Shown here piece after piece: positions 1 to 8,831 of a stretch of DNA of 64,000 nt (positions are counted from its first letter, which is position 1; every line of letters starts with the position of its first letter). Where the stretch lies: positions 2,542,001 through 2,606,000 of the forward strand of contig NZ_CP033116.1 in NCBI RefSeq assembly GCF_009497895.1, in the 5' to 3' direction. The notes beneath the pieces were generated by a model. The model saw nothing but the letters and a program-made list of their open reading frames with translations, searched no databases and was not told the origin of the DNA. The translations under genes and the position numbers were made by a program. The stretch comes from Halopseudomonas pelagia. Its GTDB lineage: Bacteria > Pseudomonadota > Gammaproteobacteria > Pseudomonadales > Pseudomonadaceae.

Positions 1-339
1 TGCGAGCTGGGTGCTATCACGTGAGAATCCCTGCGCGCGTGCCTGTACATCAGCTGAATCGAACTTGAAATACCACGGGAATCCCCAGCCGGTATCCTCG
101 TTGCGATAGACCCTGACCTGTTTCGTATCTGGGTTTTCGGTATTGACGAAATAGATGTCTCGGGTAGGTCCTTCAGCGGGGTTCTCTGCATTGATAACAC
201 CATCATCATCAACCCGTTTGACTTCCACGCCGGTGACGTACACGACGTCATGCCGGGGCAACACGTAATAAAGGCCTGTGGCGGTAACGGCGAGGGTAGC
301 TAACACAATAGCGGCAGTGAGCCGCTTGATCCATTTCAT
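1..339 (-). CDS. DUF1523 family protein (3' end outside window)
   Basis: The reading frame starts at an ATG at 339 behind a good AGGAG ribosome site (RC of 345-357) and runs open to the window edge, so the C-terminus is missing. The N-terminus is a basic patch followed by about 20 hydrophobic residues, which reads as a signal anchor or signal peptide. The exported part carries the pattern RDIYFVNTE, then VRVYRNEDTGWGFPWYFKFD, which I recognise as DUF1523. The family is a short membrane-anchored protein of unknown function common in proteobacteria. It is divergent from the ter cluster and may or may not be part of the island. Confidence 0.75.
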   Translation of the reverse strand, partial: MKWIKRLTAAIVLATLAVTATGLYYVLPRHDVVYVTGVEVKRVDDDGVINAENPAEGPTRDIYFVNTENPDTKQVRVYRNEDTGWGFPWYFKFDSADVQARAQGFSRDSTQLA

Positions 340-526
340 CAAAGTTACTCCTAAAGGATGGGGGGATGATAACGGCCCCGAAGCCATTACCAAGGTAGAA
401 TACTAAAGACTTGAGCAAAAGTTAGCGGAAATCGTTCTGGTTCATAGCTGTCGGCGATAAAAAAACGGTAATATCAATGGATCTCACAGGCTGCACCAGC
501 TAAGGCCGGTTATTCCAAAAAGGCCG

Positions 527-544
527 GCCTGATCTCCATCAGGC
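527..544. other. Perfect hairpin in the leader of the ter metabolite operon
   Basis: A 7-bp perfect stem (GCCTGAT, loop CTCC, ATCAGGC) ends 12 nt before a possible TTG start at 556 and 75 nt before the preferred ATG at 619. No T-run follows. It could be part of a leader or an attenuation structure, or a chance hairpin. Confidence 0.3.
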
Positions 545-618
545 AAGTCACTCAATTGGCCGGTAATGATTGGCATGCGGGGGCGTTAGCATCATCAACA
601 TTTGCCAAGAAGAAAATC

Positions 619-1623
619 ATGCTTTTATTCCTTGAGGGACAGTCGAGTCAGCGTGACGTGATCGCTGGCGCGAGAGAAGCTCTACCGGCATCAATTCGCA
701 TCTTTGCCTCTCATAGACAAGACCGTCCCGAGATTACGGGTCTTGCTGATGTTGCTTGGACGGAGCCAGCTGACGATTTGGAGCGAGTTGGCTGGGCGAT
801 CAACAAAGCTGTAAGCAACGGCATTAAAGTGGTGTTGGCTGGTAAATCCGGACAGCTTTATGAGGCCCACCGGGGTTGCTTCGAGGAGCATGGCATCAAC
901 CTAGTGACGGGGTGCATATCCTTAGAATGGCTTCAGATGATTGAAGACAAGGGGCGATTTACTGCCGAAGCGATATGTAGTGGTTTGGCTTGTATTCCAG
1001 GAATCCCCGTTACAACATCCGAGGATTTGTTGGTTGCCTACCGTGATCTGGCAGAGCAAGGCCCGGTATGCGTCAAACCGGTGGTTGGAATTTATGGGCA
1101 GGGTTTCTGGAGGCTCAGTGAAAACACTGATCCATTTCGCTGTTTCGCAAACACAGATGTTCGTGAAGCAAACTTGGAGGTATTCGCTGATCTCTATGCA
1201 CGGGCGAAAAATCCAAAACCCCTTCTGGTAATGCCTTACATGGCTGGCAGCGAGTGCTCGATTGATATGGTCTGCGAGGGAGGGAGCGTGATTGCCTATG
1301 TTGGCCGGCGCAAGCAAGGCATCTATCAAACATTCGAGCGTGAAGGAGGCGCCGTAGAGCTTGCGATTCGTGCTGCTACGCATTTCAAATGCGATGGTCT
1401 CGTGAACGTTCAAACCCGCGATGACGGCAATGGTGTTCCGCACCTACTTGAAATTAATCCGCGTTATTCCGGTGGCATCGGTTATACCCGCGAAGTGGGG
1501 GTTAATTTGCCTGGAATCTTCGCCACCCGCAGGCTCAAGCTCCCGGAGCCAACCTCAAGATGGAAAATGGGCGTTCGCGTCAAAGCTATTTCTGTAGCGA
1601 TCCCCATGGACGGCAAATGTTAG
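619..1623 (+). CDS. ATP-grasp protein of the ter-associated metabolite pathway
   Basis: This is an ATP-grasp ligase of the type encoded in ter operons (ATPgrasp_Ter). The N-terminal Rossmann-like part begins FLEGQSSQRDVI; the C-terminal half holds the nucleotide and Mg2+ site with MPYMAGSECSIDMV and the terminal HLLEINPRYSGG. Family members join a carboxylate to an amine or thiol using ATP; the substrate here is unknown. Comparative work on ter operons places it in a predicted pathway making a nucleoside-like metabolite with the two phosphoribosyltransferases, HAD enzyme and HpcH-like lyase that follow. ATG 619 puts the FLEGQ strand at the N-terminus; a TTG at 556 would add 21 residues but lies just behind a hairpin. 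It is the first gene of the co-directional cluster. Confidence 0.8.
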   Translation: MLLFLEGQSSQRDVIAGAREALPASIRIFASHRQDRPEITGLADVAWTEPADDLERVGWAINKAVSNGIKVVLAGKSGQLYEAHRGCFEEHGINLVTGCISLEWLQMIEDKGRFTAEAICSGLACIPGIPVTTSEDLLVAYRDLAEQGPVCVKPVVGIYGQGFWRLSENTDPFRCFANTDVREANLEVFADLYARAKNPKPLLVMPYMAGSECSIDMVCEGGSVIAYVGRRKQGIYQTFEREGGAVELAIRAATHFKCDGLVNVQTRDDGNGVPHLLEINPRYSGGIGYTREVGVNLPGIFATRRLKLPEPTSRWKMGVRVKAISVAIPMDGKC

Positions 1624-1674
1624 TCTAAAGCTTGCCGAACTGTTATCGTGATTTAAAATGTGGAGATGACACGG

Positions 1675-2811
1675 ATGATTTTTCTCTCGCCTGGGGCAAA
1701 CGTCAGTATCGGTGGTAGTAACTGCAGTTGGAGTATGGAGAGTGACCGCGGAGCGCTTTTAGGCGATTACGCTGGTCTTGCGCTTTTGCTTCTTGACGGC
1801 AAGCGAAACCCATGCGGTAATCCAGTACTGTTTCAGTCACCACAACCATGGATGGAATGGAGCGGTGGCCCTGAAAAGGCTTTCTGTAGAATTTCTCTCG
1901 ATAGTCTCCCTCAGGGCTGTGAGAAAGTACTGATTGTAGCTTACGTTTACGCGGCGGCCGGGCCAGTTAGCGAGCTTGGCTCGGTGCACTTGATCGTTAA
2001 CGAGCGTATTGAGCACAAACACAGTCTATCTGGCTTTGGTGAGTCAGCCATTGTCCTGGGTGAGCTCTATATTCGAAATTCGGAATGGAAATTCAGGGCT
2101 TTAGCAGAAGGCTCGGCGTATGGATTGTCCGCCCTTGGTCGTCGATTGGGTTGTGATATAGATGATAGTCATCCTAATGACGGGACACAGCGGACAGAAG
2201 CTACGAAATCTGAGACGGCTACCGGAACAGGTTTTGCCGTCAGCCCAGTGCACATTATGACTTGCGCCCACGTTATCGATAGGATGAGTGCCATATCGAT
2301 CGCTTCTTTCGAGGGTCGATACCGGGCGGAGCCGGTGGTTGTGGATGAGCGGAACGACATCGCTTTGTTACGAGTCGATGGCGCAAAGCCACTGTTTCCA
2401 GTTACGTTCCGAGAAGGAAAAGGGTGCGAACTGGGCGAGACGGTCGTTGCGCTGGGTTACCCTTTGTCCGGGCTGGCTGGCCGAGGACTACACGTCACGA
2501 AGGGGGGTGTTTCGGCACTCTTTGGTATTCGTGACGACTCCAGTCTCCTCCAGTTTACGGCAGCGATCCAGCCTGGCTCAAGCGGTAGCCCGTTGTTCGA
2601 CAGTTCGGGATTAGTAGTAGGTCTGGTCAAATCTTCCATGGCTGACGCGCAGAGCATGAATTTTGCTGTAAAGGCAGCACTGGTGTTGGCATTTCTAGAC
2701 GCATCAGGCACGGGGGCATTGCGGAAGGTAGCCAGTACGCAGAGGTCCACTACGGAAATAGCCAGGGATGCGCAAGCGTCGTTATGGCGCATTGAGGCAA
2801 GTGCTTTTTAA
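1675..2811 (+). CDS. TerD-like domain fused to a trypsin-like serine protease
   Basis: Two domains are visible in 378 residues. Residues 1-160 are a TerD-like beta-sandwich: it starts with SPGANVSI, has the ESAIVLGELY and EWKFRA strands seen at the end of TerD domains, and lacks the GDGDDE calcium loop of classical TerD. Residues 180-345 are a chymotrypsin-fold protease of the Deg/S1C kind, with His199 (TCAHV), Asp228 (NDIALL) and Ser303 (QPGSSGSP) all present. No signal peptide is seen, so it should act in the cytoplasm. The ATG at 1675 has GGAG nine bases upstream; a GTG at 1660 would add five residues. It sits between the ATP-grasp and phosphoribosyltransferase genes, which suggests regulated proteolysis within the Ter response. 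Target unknown. Confidence 0.85.
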   Translation: MIFLSPGANVSIGGSNCSWSMESDRGALLGDYAGLALLLLDGKRNPCGNPVLFQSPQPWMEWSGGPEKAFCRISLDSLPQGCEKVLIVAYVYAAAGPVSELGSVHLIVNERIEHKHSLSGFGESAIVLGELYIRNSEWKFRALAEGSAYGLSALGRRLGCDIDDSHPNDGTQRTEATKSETATGTGFAVSPVHIMTCAHVIDRMSAISIASFEGRYRAEPVVVDERNDIALLRVDGAKPLFPVTFREGKGCELGETVVALGYPLSGLAGRGLHVTKGGVSALFGIRDDSSLLQFTAAIQPGSSGSPLFDSSGLVVGLVKSSMADAQSMNFAVKAALVLAFLDASGTGALRKVASTQRSTTEIARDAQASLWRIEASAF

Positions 2812-2884
2812 GGCAGCTCTTTGACTTAAAAAAGTATCGGCAGGCTGTTAAGGCCCCCTGCCTCAACAAACAGGGAAGAGTGCT

Positions 2885-4018
2885 ATGAATAACGGTACTA
2901 CGGCAGACGTTCAGACGCTGCAAGCAGAACTCACGCGCGGCCGACTCGAAGTTAGAATTGAGCAAACAGACGTCGATCCCAATTCCTTATTTGGTTTCGC
3001 AGAGCGTTGCAATCCAAAGCGTGCGTTTCTTTTTGTCTCAAAAGTCCTTGGGCGCCACATCCCAGCACGGCCCTCCGTTATTTCAGAAAATTTTGACAAA
3101 CTCGCCGCGCAAATCCCCGAAGACTTGCCGGGGCCGGTTCTCGTGATGGGCATGGCTGAGACCGCAGTCGGGCTTGGCGCTGGTGTACACCGGGCGTTGA
3201 GTCGAACTCGTACAGACTCCGTTTACATTGTGAGCACGCGCCACCCCGTCGGCACCGAAATCTTCGCTCGGTTTGAGGAAGAGCACAGCCATGCCAGTGC
3301 GCACCTCGTTCACCTCCCAGTAGATTTAAATGCTCGTGAAATGATGCTAAATGCCAGATCTTTGGTAATGGTGGATGACGAAGCCTCGACGGGCAGAACG
3401 TTTGTCAACTTGCATAAATCGTTGGTTGATGCTGGCCTGACACAAATAGAACGTGTTGTTACCGCGACCCTTACCGATTGGTCTTCGGGTGCGGTTATCA
3501 AAAGTATGGGTGCTACCGCGGTACAAGTTTCACTACTTGAAGGCTCGTACGCATTTCATACAAACCACGATGCCAAGCTACCAGAGATGCCAAAAGTTGG
3601 CACTGTGGCAGCTGGTGAATGGCCGATTCACGCAGAACGGGACTGGGGACGACTTGGCGTCCGTGGTGACAAAGACACGCTGGGTCTGGACCTAGTGGTG
3701 AGCCCTGGTGAGCGCGTCTTGGTAGTTGGGAACAGCGAGTTCGTCTGGCGTCCATTTCTGCTTGCGGAACGCCTTGAACGCGCTGGCGCTGACGTGCATT
3801 TTAGCTCCACCACCCGATCGCCGATTGCTTTAGGGCATGCGATAAAACATGCCCTTTCATTCTCTGATAGCTACGGCTTGGCGATACCGAATTTTCTTTA
3901 CAACGTGGCTCCAGGTCAGTTTGATCGCGTCCTGATCTGTAGCGAGACCCCTAGTGATGCAGTGGATAAAACTTTGATCCAAGCTCTCAATGCCGAGGTG
4001 ATTGTTGATGCCTCCTAA
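2885..4018 (+). CDS. Phosphoribosyltransferase with TRSP domain (ter cluster)
   Basis: A PRTase_2-type phosphoribosyltransferase. The PRPP-binding loop is clear at residues 161-172 (VMVDDEASTGRT), with the acidic pair and following T-G-R expected for type I PRTases. The C-terminal third, from about residue 225 (AAGEWPIHAERDWGRLGVRG), matches the TRSP domain that usually follows this PRTase in ter operons. The enzyme is predicted to attach or remove a ribose phosphate in synthesis of a nucleoside-like compound; the base is not known. It overlaps the next gene by 11 nt, so translation of the two is probably coupled. Confidence 0.85.
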   Translation: MNNGTTADVQTLQAELTRGRLEVRIEQTDVDPNSLFGFAERCNPKRAFLFVSKVLGRHIPARPSVISENFDKLAAQIPEDLPGPVLVMGMAETAVGLGAGVHRALSRTRTDSVYIVSTRHPVGTEIFARFEEEHSHASAHLVHLPVDLNAREMMLNARSLVMVDDEASTGRTFVNLHKSLVDAGLTQIERVVTATLTDWSSGAVIKSMGATAVQVSLLEGSYAFHTNHDAKLPEMPKVGTVAAGEWPIHAERDWGRLGVRGDKDTLGLDLVVSPGERVLVVGNSEFVWRPFLLAERLERAGADVHFSSTTRSPIALGHAIKHALSFSDSYGLAIPNFLYNVAPGQFDRVLICSETPSDAVDKTLIQALNAEVIVDAS

Positions 4019-4766
4019 TCGTCCCCTTGCCTTCGTAGATCTCGATGACACGCTTTTTCAGACAGCCCGTAAAATGATCGACGGAGCGCCACGTCATGTT
4101 GCAACCGTAGACATGGAGGGCAAAGCCAACGGTTATATGTCGCCTGTTCAGAAAGCATTTGTCGAATGGCTGCTAGCAACTGCTGATGTGGTGCCGGTGA
4201 CGGCACGCAGTGTTGAGGCCTATAGTCGGGTGCAGCTGCAATTTACGCATGGCGCCATCTGTGCCCATGGTGGTGTGCTTCTTGCCCCGGATGGATCGCC
4301 TGATGCCGACTGGCATGCCTTGATGACGACATCTTTGGATGATTTCCAAACTCGGCTAGTCGATCTCAGCGAGGCGACGCTTGCGATTGGTAATGAACTC
4401 GGTATTTCGCTGCGAGGTTGGGTTGTTGAGGAGGCGGGATTGCAAAATTATGTTGTGACCAAACACAACGGTAATGACGACGATGTGCTTATTCAAATTC
4501 TCGAGGCTGTTCAGGCACGAGCTTTACTTGAAGGTATGTATGTACATCGCAACAGCAACAATCTTGCTTTTATACCCCTGGGTCTTGAGAAGCGCTTGGC
4601 AGTTCAGGAGTGGTTGCGCCGCGACCGTGCTGTGAATGGCGAGCGGCCGGTCCTTGGCTTCGGGGACAGCATTTCAGATCTCGGCTTCATGAGTGACTGC
4701 CATTTCTGGGGCGCGCCTGGTAACAGTCAGCTGACGAAGGTTGTCAAAGGTGTCGCTCTTGCATAG
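4008..4766 (+). CDS. HAD-family hydrolase (ter cluster)
   Basis: Haloacid-dehalogenase-type phosphatase. Motif I is DLDDT at residues 11-15, with the nucleophile Asp11 and acid/base Asp13. The late motif GFGDSISDLGFM near residue 218 supplies the Mg2+-binding acids. A cap region lies between them, as in Cof-type sugar or nucleotide phosphatases. The ATG at 4008 has GAGGTG seven bases upstream; a TTG at 4002 is also possible. It overlaps the genes on both sides and most likely dephosphorylates an intermediate of the Ter metabolite pathway, although the substrate cannot be read from sequence. Confidence 0.82.
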   Translation: MPPNRPLAFVDLDDTLFQTARKMIDGAPRHVATVDMEGKANGYMSPVQKAFVEWLLATADVVPVTARSVEAYSRVQLQFTHGAICAHGGVLLAPDGSPDADWHALMTTSLDDFQTRLVDLSEATLAIGNELGISLRGWVVEEAGLQNYVVTKHNGNDDDVLIQILEAVQARALLEGMYVHRNSNNLAFIPLGLEKRLAVQEWLRRDRAVNGERPVLGFGDSISDLGFMSDCHFWGAPGNSQLTKVVKGVALA

Positions 4767-5853
4767 CTCCTTTGCCATGATGGAGACCGTCGGGAGCGGA
4801 AGTTACGACGCAACGGATGTTCATTTCCTACTACGCAAAGTCGACATTGAGCCGACAGATGTGATGGAAAAGGAGCGACTGATTCAAAGTCGACGGCGTC
4901 ACTATTCTGAGATGATCAGCCAAGAGAAAGCTCCCAGCGACGTACACAAGCAGCTGTACGCGAGTGCTATGCTGCAAAATAGCAGGCGCATGGCGACAGA
5001 CGTTCAAGCCTTGGCCCTTGCGCTGGATCGTGAATACAACGGTCCTTCAGTAGCGCTTGTCTCATTCGTTCGTGCCGGAATACCGCTTGGTGTCCTCCTG
5101 CGGCGGGCGCTCGCGGATTTAGGTCGCGAAGCGCATCATTACGGTATCAGCATAATCCGGGATCGTGGGATTGATAAGATTGCCTTGGAGGCCGTGATAG
5201 AAGCGCATGGCGCCGAGAACATCGTTTTCGTTGATGGCTGGACCGGAAAAGGGGCGATATCCGGTGAGGTCAAGCGCAGTCTTCAAGGCGATGCCCGTTT
5301 CCCTGAGCAGCCGCGGCTTGTGGTACTAGCAGATCCGTGCGGTAAGGCATGGCTATCAGCCTCCGCGGACGACTGGGTCATTCCTTCAGGTATTCTTGGA
5401 GCAACCGTTTCGGGCCTTGTATCTCGCTCGATTTGGCCGACTAACGGTGGGTTGCACGGTTGCATTGTTTACGAGCACTTGCGTGAGCACGACGTAACCC
5501 GGGCTTTCGTTGACAAGATAAACAACCTGCGAATTAATGTCTGCGGCATCGAGGCGGCAACGCCGTGGTCCGAGTCGCAACGCGGGGTATTGCAAGAGGC
5601 TGCTTTTGGGGTGATCCACCAAATTGCAAAGAAATTGAGCATCTCTGATCTAAATCATTTGAAACCAGGTATCGCGGAAGCGACCCGCGCAGTGCTGCGG
5701 CGGGTCCCGGAACATGTTTTAGTCAGGGACAAGAGCGATAATGATGTTCAGCTTTTGATGCACCTGGCAGAGCAAGCAGGCGTTCAAGTGGAAGAGGGCG
5801 GGGCTTCTTTAGGGCCTTACCGAGCTGTGACGGTGATAAGGAGTGTCAGCTAA
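4750..5853 (+). CDS. PRTase_1 / StiP-family protein with PELOTA domain (ter cluster)
   Basis: The N-terminal two-thirds matches the family annotated either as PRTase_1 or as StiP cysteine protease: GSGSYDATDVHFLL, FVRAGIPLGVLLRRAL and the phosphoribosyl-pyrophosphate-like loop IVFVDGWTGKGAI. The last 50 residues (VLVRDKSDNDVQLLMHLAEQ, then GPYRAVTVI) form a PELOTA_1 RNA-binding-like domain. It is the partner PRTase of the predicted ter nucleoside pathway. No in-frame ATG lies at the expected place: GTG 4750 has GAAGG nine bases upstream, TTG 4741 is an alternative. It overlaps the HAD gene and abuts the next start without a gap. Confidence 0.8.
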   Translation: MSLLHSSFAMMETVGSGSYDATDVHFLLRKVDIEPTDVMEKERLIQSRRRHYSEMISQEKAPSDVHKQLYASAMLQNSRRMATDVQALALALDREYNGPSVALVSFVRAGIPLGVLLRRALADLGREAHHYGISIIRDRGIDKIALEAVIEAHGAENIVFVDGWTGKGAISGEVKRSLQGDARFPEQPRLVVLADPCGKAWLSASADDWVIPSGILGATVSGLVSRSIWPTNGGLHGCIVYEHLREHDVTRAFVDKINNLRINVCGIEAATPWSESQRGVLQEAAFGVIHQIAKKLSISDLNHLKPGIAEATRAVLRRVPEHVLVRDKSDNDVQLLMHLAEQAGVQVEEGGASLGPYRAVTVIRSVS

Positions 5854-6795
5854 ATGAATTTGCTCTCGCCGTATGCGCTTGGGGCTACTTTGTATATGCC
5901 TGCAACTCGACTGGACATCTTGGATGTCGTTTATGGCGGAAAATTGCCAGAACTGCGGTCGCTTGTCGTTTGTTTGGAAGATGCAGTTTCTTCAACTGAC
6001 GTGCATGTTGCTCTACACAACTTGGATCGATTGCTAGTGAATATCCAGGCGCGGGGAGGTCGTTCTGCACATGGTCCGTTGCTATTTGTCAGGCCCCGGG
6101 ATTCAAAAATGGCAGCAATCTTGAATGATTGGCCACTGATTGGCTTGGTGGATGGCTTTGTTGTTCCTAAGCTGACTTTAATTAACCTATCAACTTGGGA
6201 AGCAGCGGTGACTAATCCTGGGATCGCTTTAATGCCAACCCTGGAAACACCTGATGTCTTCAACCCGGCGGTGATGGCGGAGTTAGCCCAAGCACTGAAG
6301 GGGGAGTTCGATCAACGCATTATCGCGCTCCGTATTGGTGGAAACGACCTGATGGGCTGCTTAGGCTTGCGCCGCAGTCCATCGATGACCCTATACAAAA
6401 GCCCGATGAGCTATGTTATTCCGATGCTCGCCGGTGTAATGGGTGCGGCAGGATTCTCTCTGACGGCACCTGTCTTCGAGCAGCTTTCCAGTCCTGCTCT
6501 ATTAGAGGAGGAGCTGGAGCTTGATATCGCGCACGGCCTCGTTGGTAAAACTGCCATTCACCCTTCACAGATCCCTATAATCCATAGAGCATTGCGGGTG
6601 AGCGTAGACGATCTCAATAGCGCGCGAAGCATCGTCGACGAATCTGCGCCTGCGGTGTTTCAGTTCAACGGCGCAATGTGCGAACCTGCTACACATTACA
6701 AATGGGCGCAAAACATTCTGGAGCGAGCAAAATGGCACGGTGTCCGCCAAGAGATAACCGAGGCCAGCTTGCGCTTAGCTGAAGCAGTTCAATAG
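5854..6795 (+). CDS. HpcH/HpaI aldolase / citrate-lyase-like protein (ter cluster)
   Basis: TIM-barrel lyase of the C-C_Bond_Lyase group found in ter operons. Visible signatures are GATLYMPATR at the N-terminus, VCLEDAVSSTDV (metal-binding acidic residues of the CitE/HpcH superfamily), LRIGGNDLMGCLGLRR, and GKTAIHPSQI near the C-terminus, which is the conserved citrate-lyase beta motif. The ATG follows the previous stop codon directly, so this is the last member of the tightly packed five-enzyme set. It probably forms or breaks a carbon-carbon bond in the nucleoside-like product; the real substrate is unknown. Confidence 0.85.
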   Translation: MNLLSPYALGATLYMPATRLDILDVVYGGKLPELRSLVVCLEDAVSSTDVHVALHNLDRLLVNIQARGGRSAHGPLLFVRPRDSKMAAILNDWPLIGLVDGFVVPKLTLINLSTWEAAVTNPGIALMPTLETPDVFNPAVMAELAQALKGEFDQRIIALRIGGNDLMGCLGLRRSPSMTLYKSPMSYVIPMLAGVMGAAGFSLTAPVFEQLSSPALLEEELELDIAHGLVGKTAIHPSQIPIIHRALRVSVDDLNSARSIVDESAPAVFQFNGAMCEPATHYKWAQNILERAKWHGVRQEITEASLRLAEAVQ

Positions 6796-6814
6796 GTATT
6801 TCGGCCGCCCTGTT

Positions 6815-6839
6815 CGAAGCCAATCATACAATGGCTTCG
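6815..6839. terminator. Hairpin after the metabolite genes
   Basis: An 8-bp perfect stem CGAAGCCA / TGGCTTCG with a 9-nt loop lies 20 nt after the HpcH-like gene. There is no T-run, so it may slow exonuclease or transcription rather than stop it; the 174-nt space before terZ probably also holds a promoter. Confidence 0.4.
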
Positions 6840-6969
6840 GCAATGGACAGCCAAAGCAAGGTTCGACTGCGCCGCTGTCTGGTGACGCTGATGGGAAGTA
6901 CAGAGACAACTGCCGTTAGGTGGGCCTCGTGCAATAAACGAAAAAAAATTTACCGACAAGGAGTGTAAC

Positions 6970-7578
6970 ATGGCGCTTTCACTGGCTAAAAACCAAACGA
7001 TTTCACTTGAGAAAACGGCCGGCAATGGACTGAAGAAAGTTCGCATGGGAGTGGGCTGGGACCCCGTTCAGAAAGCGAAGTCTTCCGGTGGCTTCCTAAG
7101 CCGCATGCTGGGCGGCGGCGGTAGTAGCGACTCTATCGACCTCGACGCTTCCTGCATCATGATGGATGAAAACAAAGCAGCGATCGATGTTGTAATGTTC
7201 TCCCAGCTCAAATCGAAAGATGGATCGATCAAGCATTCTGGAGACAATCTGACCGGAGAAGGTGACGGTGATGATGAAACCATCTTTGTCGACCTGCTGA
7301 AGTTGCCTACTGCGGTAAAGTACCTGGTGTTCACCGTCAACTCATTCCGAGGCCAGACGTTTAACGAAGTTGAAAATGCATATTGCCGCATCGTTAACGA
7401 GGAAGGGGATGAAGAGCTCGCTCGCCTAACGTTGTCCGAGAAAGGTAGCCACACAGGGATGATAATGGCTTACCTCACGCGTACTACTGGGGGCTGGGAC
7501 ATGACTGCGGTGGGCCGAGAAGCAAACGGGCGTACCGCTCGTGATCTCGCTACCGAGGCTGCTGGAGTTATCGTCTGA
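6970..7578 (+). CDS. terZ: TerZ, TerD-family calcium-binding stress protein
   Basis: One complete TerD domain with a TerZ-type insertion. Residues 27-33 read GVGWDPV, followed by a Gly/Ser-rich loop (39-54) and IDLDAS at 56-61. The calcium-binding loop is [13 protein letters not shown] at 91-103, and NSFRGQTFNEVENAYCRI at 124-141 is typical of TerZ. A strong AAGGAG site precedes the ATG. TerD-family proteins bind Ca2+ and are thought to form membrane-linked or cytosolic complexes with TerB and TerC during stress. The gene heads the terZABCDE set and overlaps terA by one base. Confidence 0.92.
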   Translation: MALSLAKNQTISLEKTAGNGLKKVRMGVGWDPVQKAKSSGGFLSRMLGGGGSSDSIDLDASCIMMDENKAAIDVVMFSQLKSKDGSIKHSGDNLTGEGDGDDETIFVDLLKLPTAVKYLVFTVNSFRGQTFNEVENAYCRIVNEEGDEELARLTLSEKGSHTGMIMAYLTRTTGGWDMTAVGREANGRTARDLATEAAGVIV

Positions 7579-8783
7579 TGACCACTTTGACTCCAGGGGC
7601 AAACGCCCCTCTATCTACCGCATCTATATCGGTGACCGTCAGCTACTCACCGGACGTGGGTGCGGATATCGACGTGTCCGCATTCCTTCTTGGCAGCGAC
7701 AGCAAGGTTCGTAGCGACGAAGATATGTGTTTTTACGGCCAGAAAACCATTAGCAACGGGCTGGTGCAGATGACTGAGGCAAGCGCCGGTCGAGCGGTTT
7801 TTACACTGGACCTTTCACGGATTGAAGCTGCGGTGGAGAAAGTTGCGCTAACCGCAACGATCCATGAAACTAAAATTAGTTTCGCCTCAGTTTCACATCT
7901 CTCCGTGAGCGTTACCGGGGGCATTGAAGCACCAATCCCGACAGCAGGCATGCGTGAATCAGCCTTGATCCTTGGCGAGTTCTATCGCCGTCAGGGCGCA
8001 TGGAAATTTCGTTGTGTGGCACAGGGTTTTGAAGGCGGTTTGGAACCACTGGCAAAACACTTCGGTGTAGAAGTTGCCGCAGCTCCATCTCCATCTCCAT
8101 CTCCAGAACCCAAGCCGGCTCCGGCTCCGGCTCCGGCGCCATCTGGCACACCAGCTTCGACCCCGACCCCGTCTCGTGTGAATTTGAACAAGATTACTCT
8201 CGACAAATCACGCTCCAGTATTAGTCTCGAGAAGAAGGCTGGTGGTCAATATGGACAGATTCGAATCAATCTGAATTGGGCTCAGCAGCAAACCAGTGGC
8301 TTTCTGGGTTTTGGTAAGAAAGCTTCGGTCGATCTTGATCTGGGTTGCTTGTTCGAGTTGCAAAATGGTCGTAAGGGTGTAGTCCAAGCTCTCGGCAAAG
8401 GCTTCGGCGCGTACAACCAGGCACCGTTCATTCAGCTTATGGGCGACGACCGCACGGGCTCGGTTAGCGACGGTGAGTGGCTGCATATCAACGGTGACCG
8501 TTGGAGCGAGATCAAGCGAATTGCGGTTTTTGCGTTCATCTATGATGGCGCACCTAACTGGTCGGCAACCGACGGCGTTGTCACACTGTTCGCACCAAAC
8601 CAAGCCCCGGTTGAAGTACGAGTTAGCGAGGAGGGCGGAAAGCTTGGATGTTGTTGTATTGCTCTTCTTGAAAATATCGGAGGCGACGTTAAGGTCACCC
8701 GTAGAGTCGACTTTCACCGGGATCAGGAAAAGCTCGACCATGCCTATCAGTGGGGACTGTCCTGGCGCGTAGGTTCCAAGTAA
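7578..8783 (+). CDS. terA: TerA, double TerD-like protein with Pro-rich linker
   Basis: Two TerD-like domains are joined by a low-complexity Pro/Ala/Ser linker at residues 170-200, encoded by repeated hexamers (CCATCT and CCGGCT types). The N-terminal domain starts LTPGANAPL and includes DMCFYGQ; the C-terminal domain (from about 208) keeps VDLDLGCLFEL and GDDRTG but not the GDGDDE loop. This layout and 401-residue length match TerA. Start and stop with terZ overlap as TGATG, so the two are translationally coupled. Its role is presumed structural in the Ter complex. The linker hexamers are a likely site of length variation. Confidence 0.9.
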   Translation: MTTLTPGANAPLSTASISVTVSYSPDVGADIDVSAFLLGSDSKVRSDEDMCFYGQKTISNGLVQMTEASAGRAVFTLDLSRIEAAVEKVALTATIHETKISFASVSHLSVSVTGGIEAPIPTAGMRESALILGEFYRRQGAWKFRCVAQGFEGGLEPLAKHFGVEVAAAPSPSPSPEPKPAPAPAPAPSGTPASTPTPSRVNLNKITLDKSRSSISLEKKAGGQYGQIRINLNWAQQQTSGFLGFGKKASVDLDLGCLFELQNGRKGVVQALGKGFGAYNQAPFIQLMGDDRTGSVSDGEWLHINGDRWSEIKRIAVFAFIYDGAPNWSATDGVVTLFAPNQAPVEVRVSEEGGKLGCCCIALLENIGGDVKVTRRVDFHRDQEKLDHAYQWGLSWRVGSK

Positions 8784-8831
8784 ACAAATGGCTGTGCCTT
8801 ACCGGCTCGCCTTCATCAAAAGGAGTGCTCA

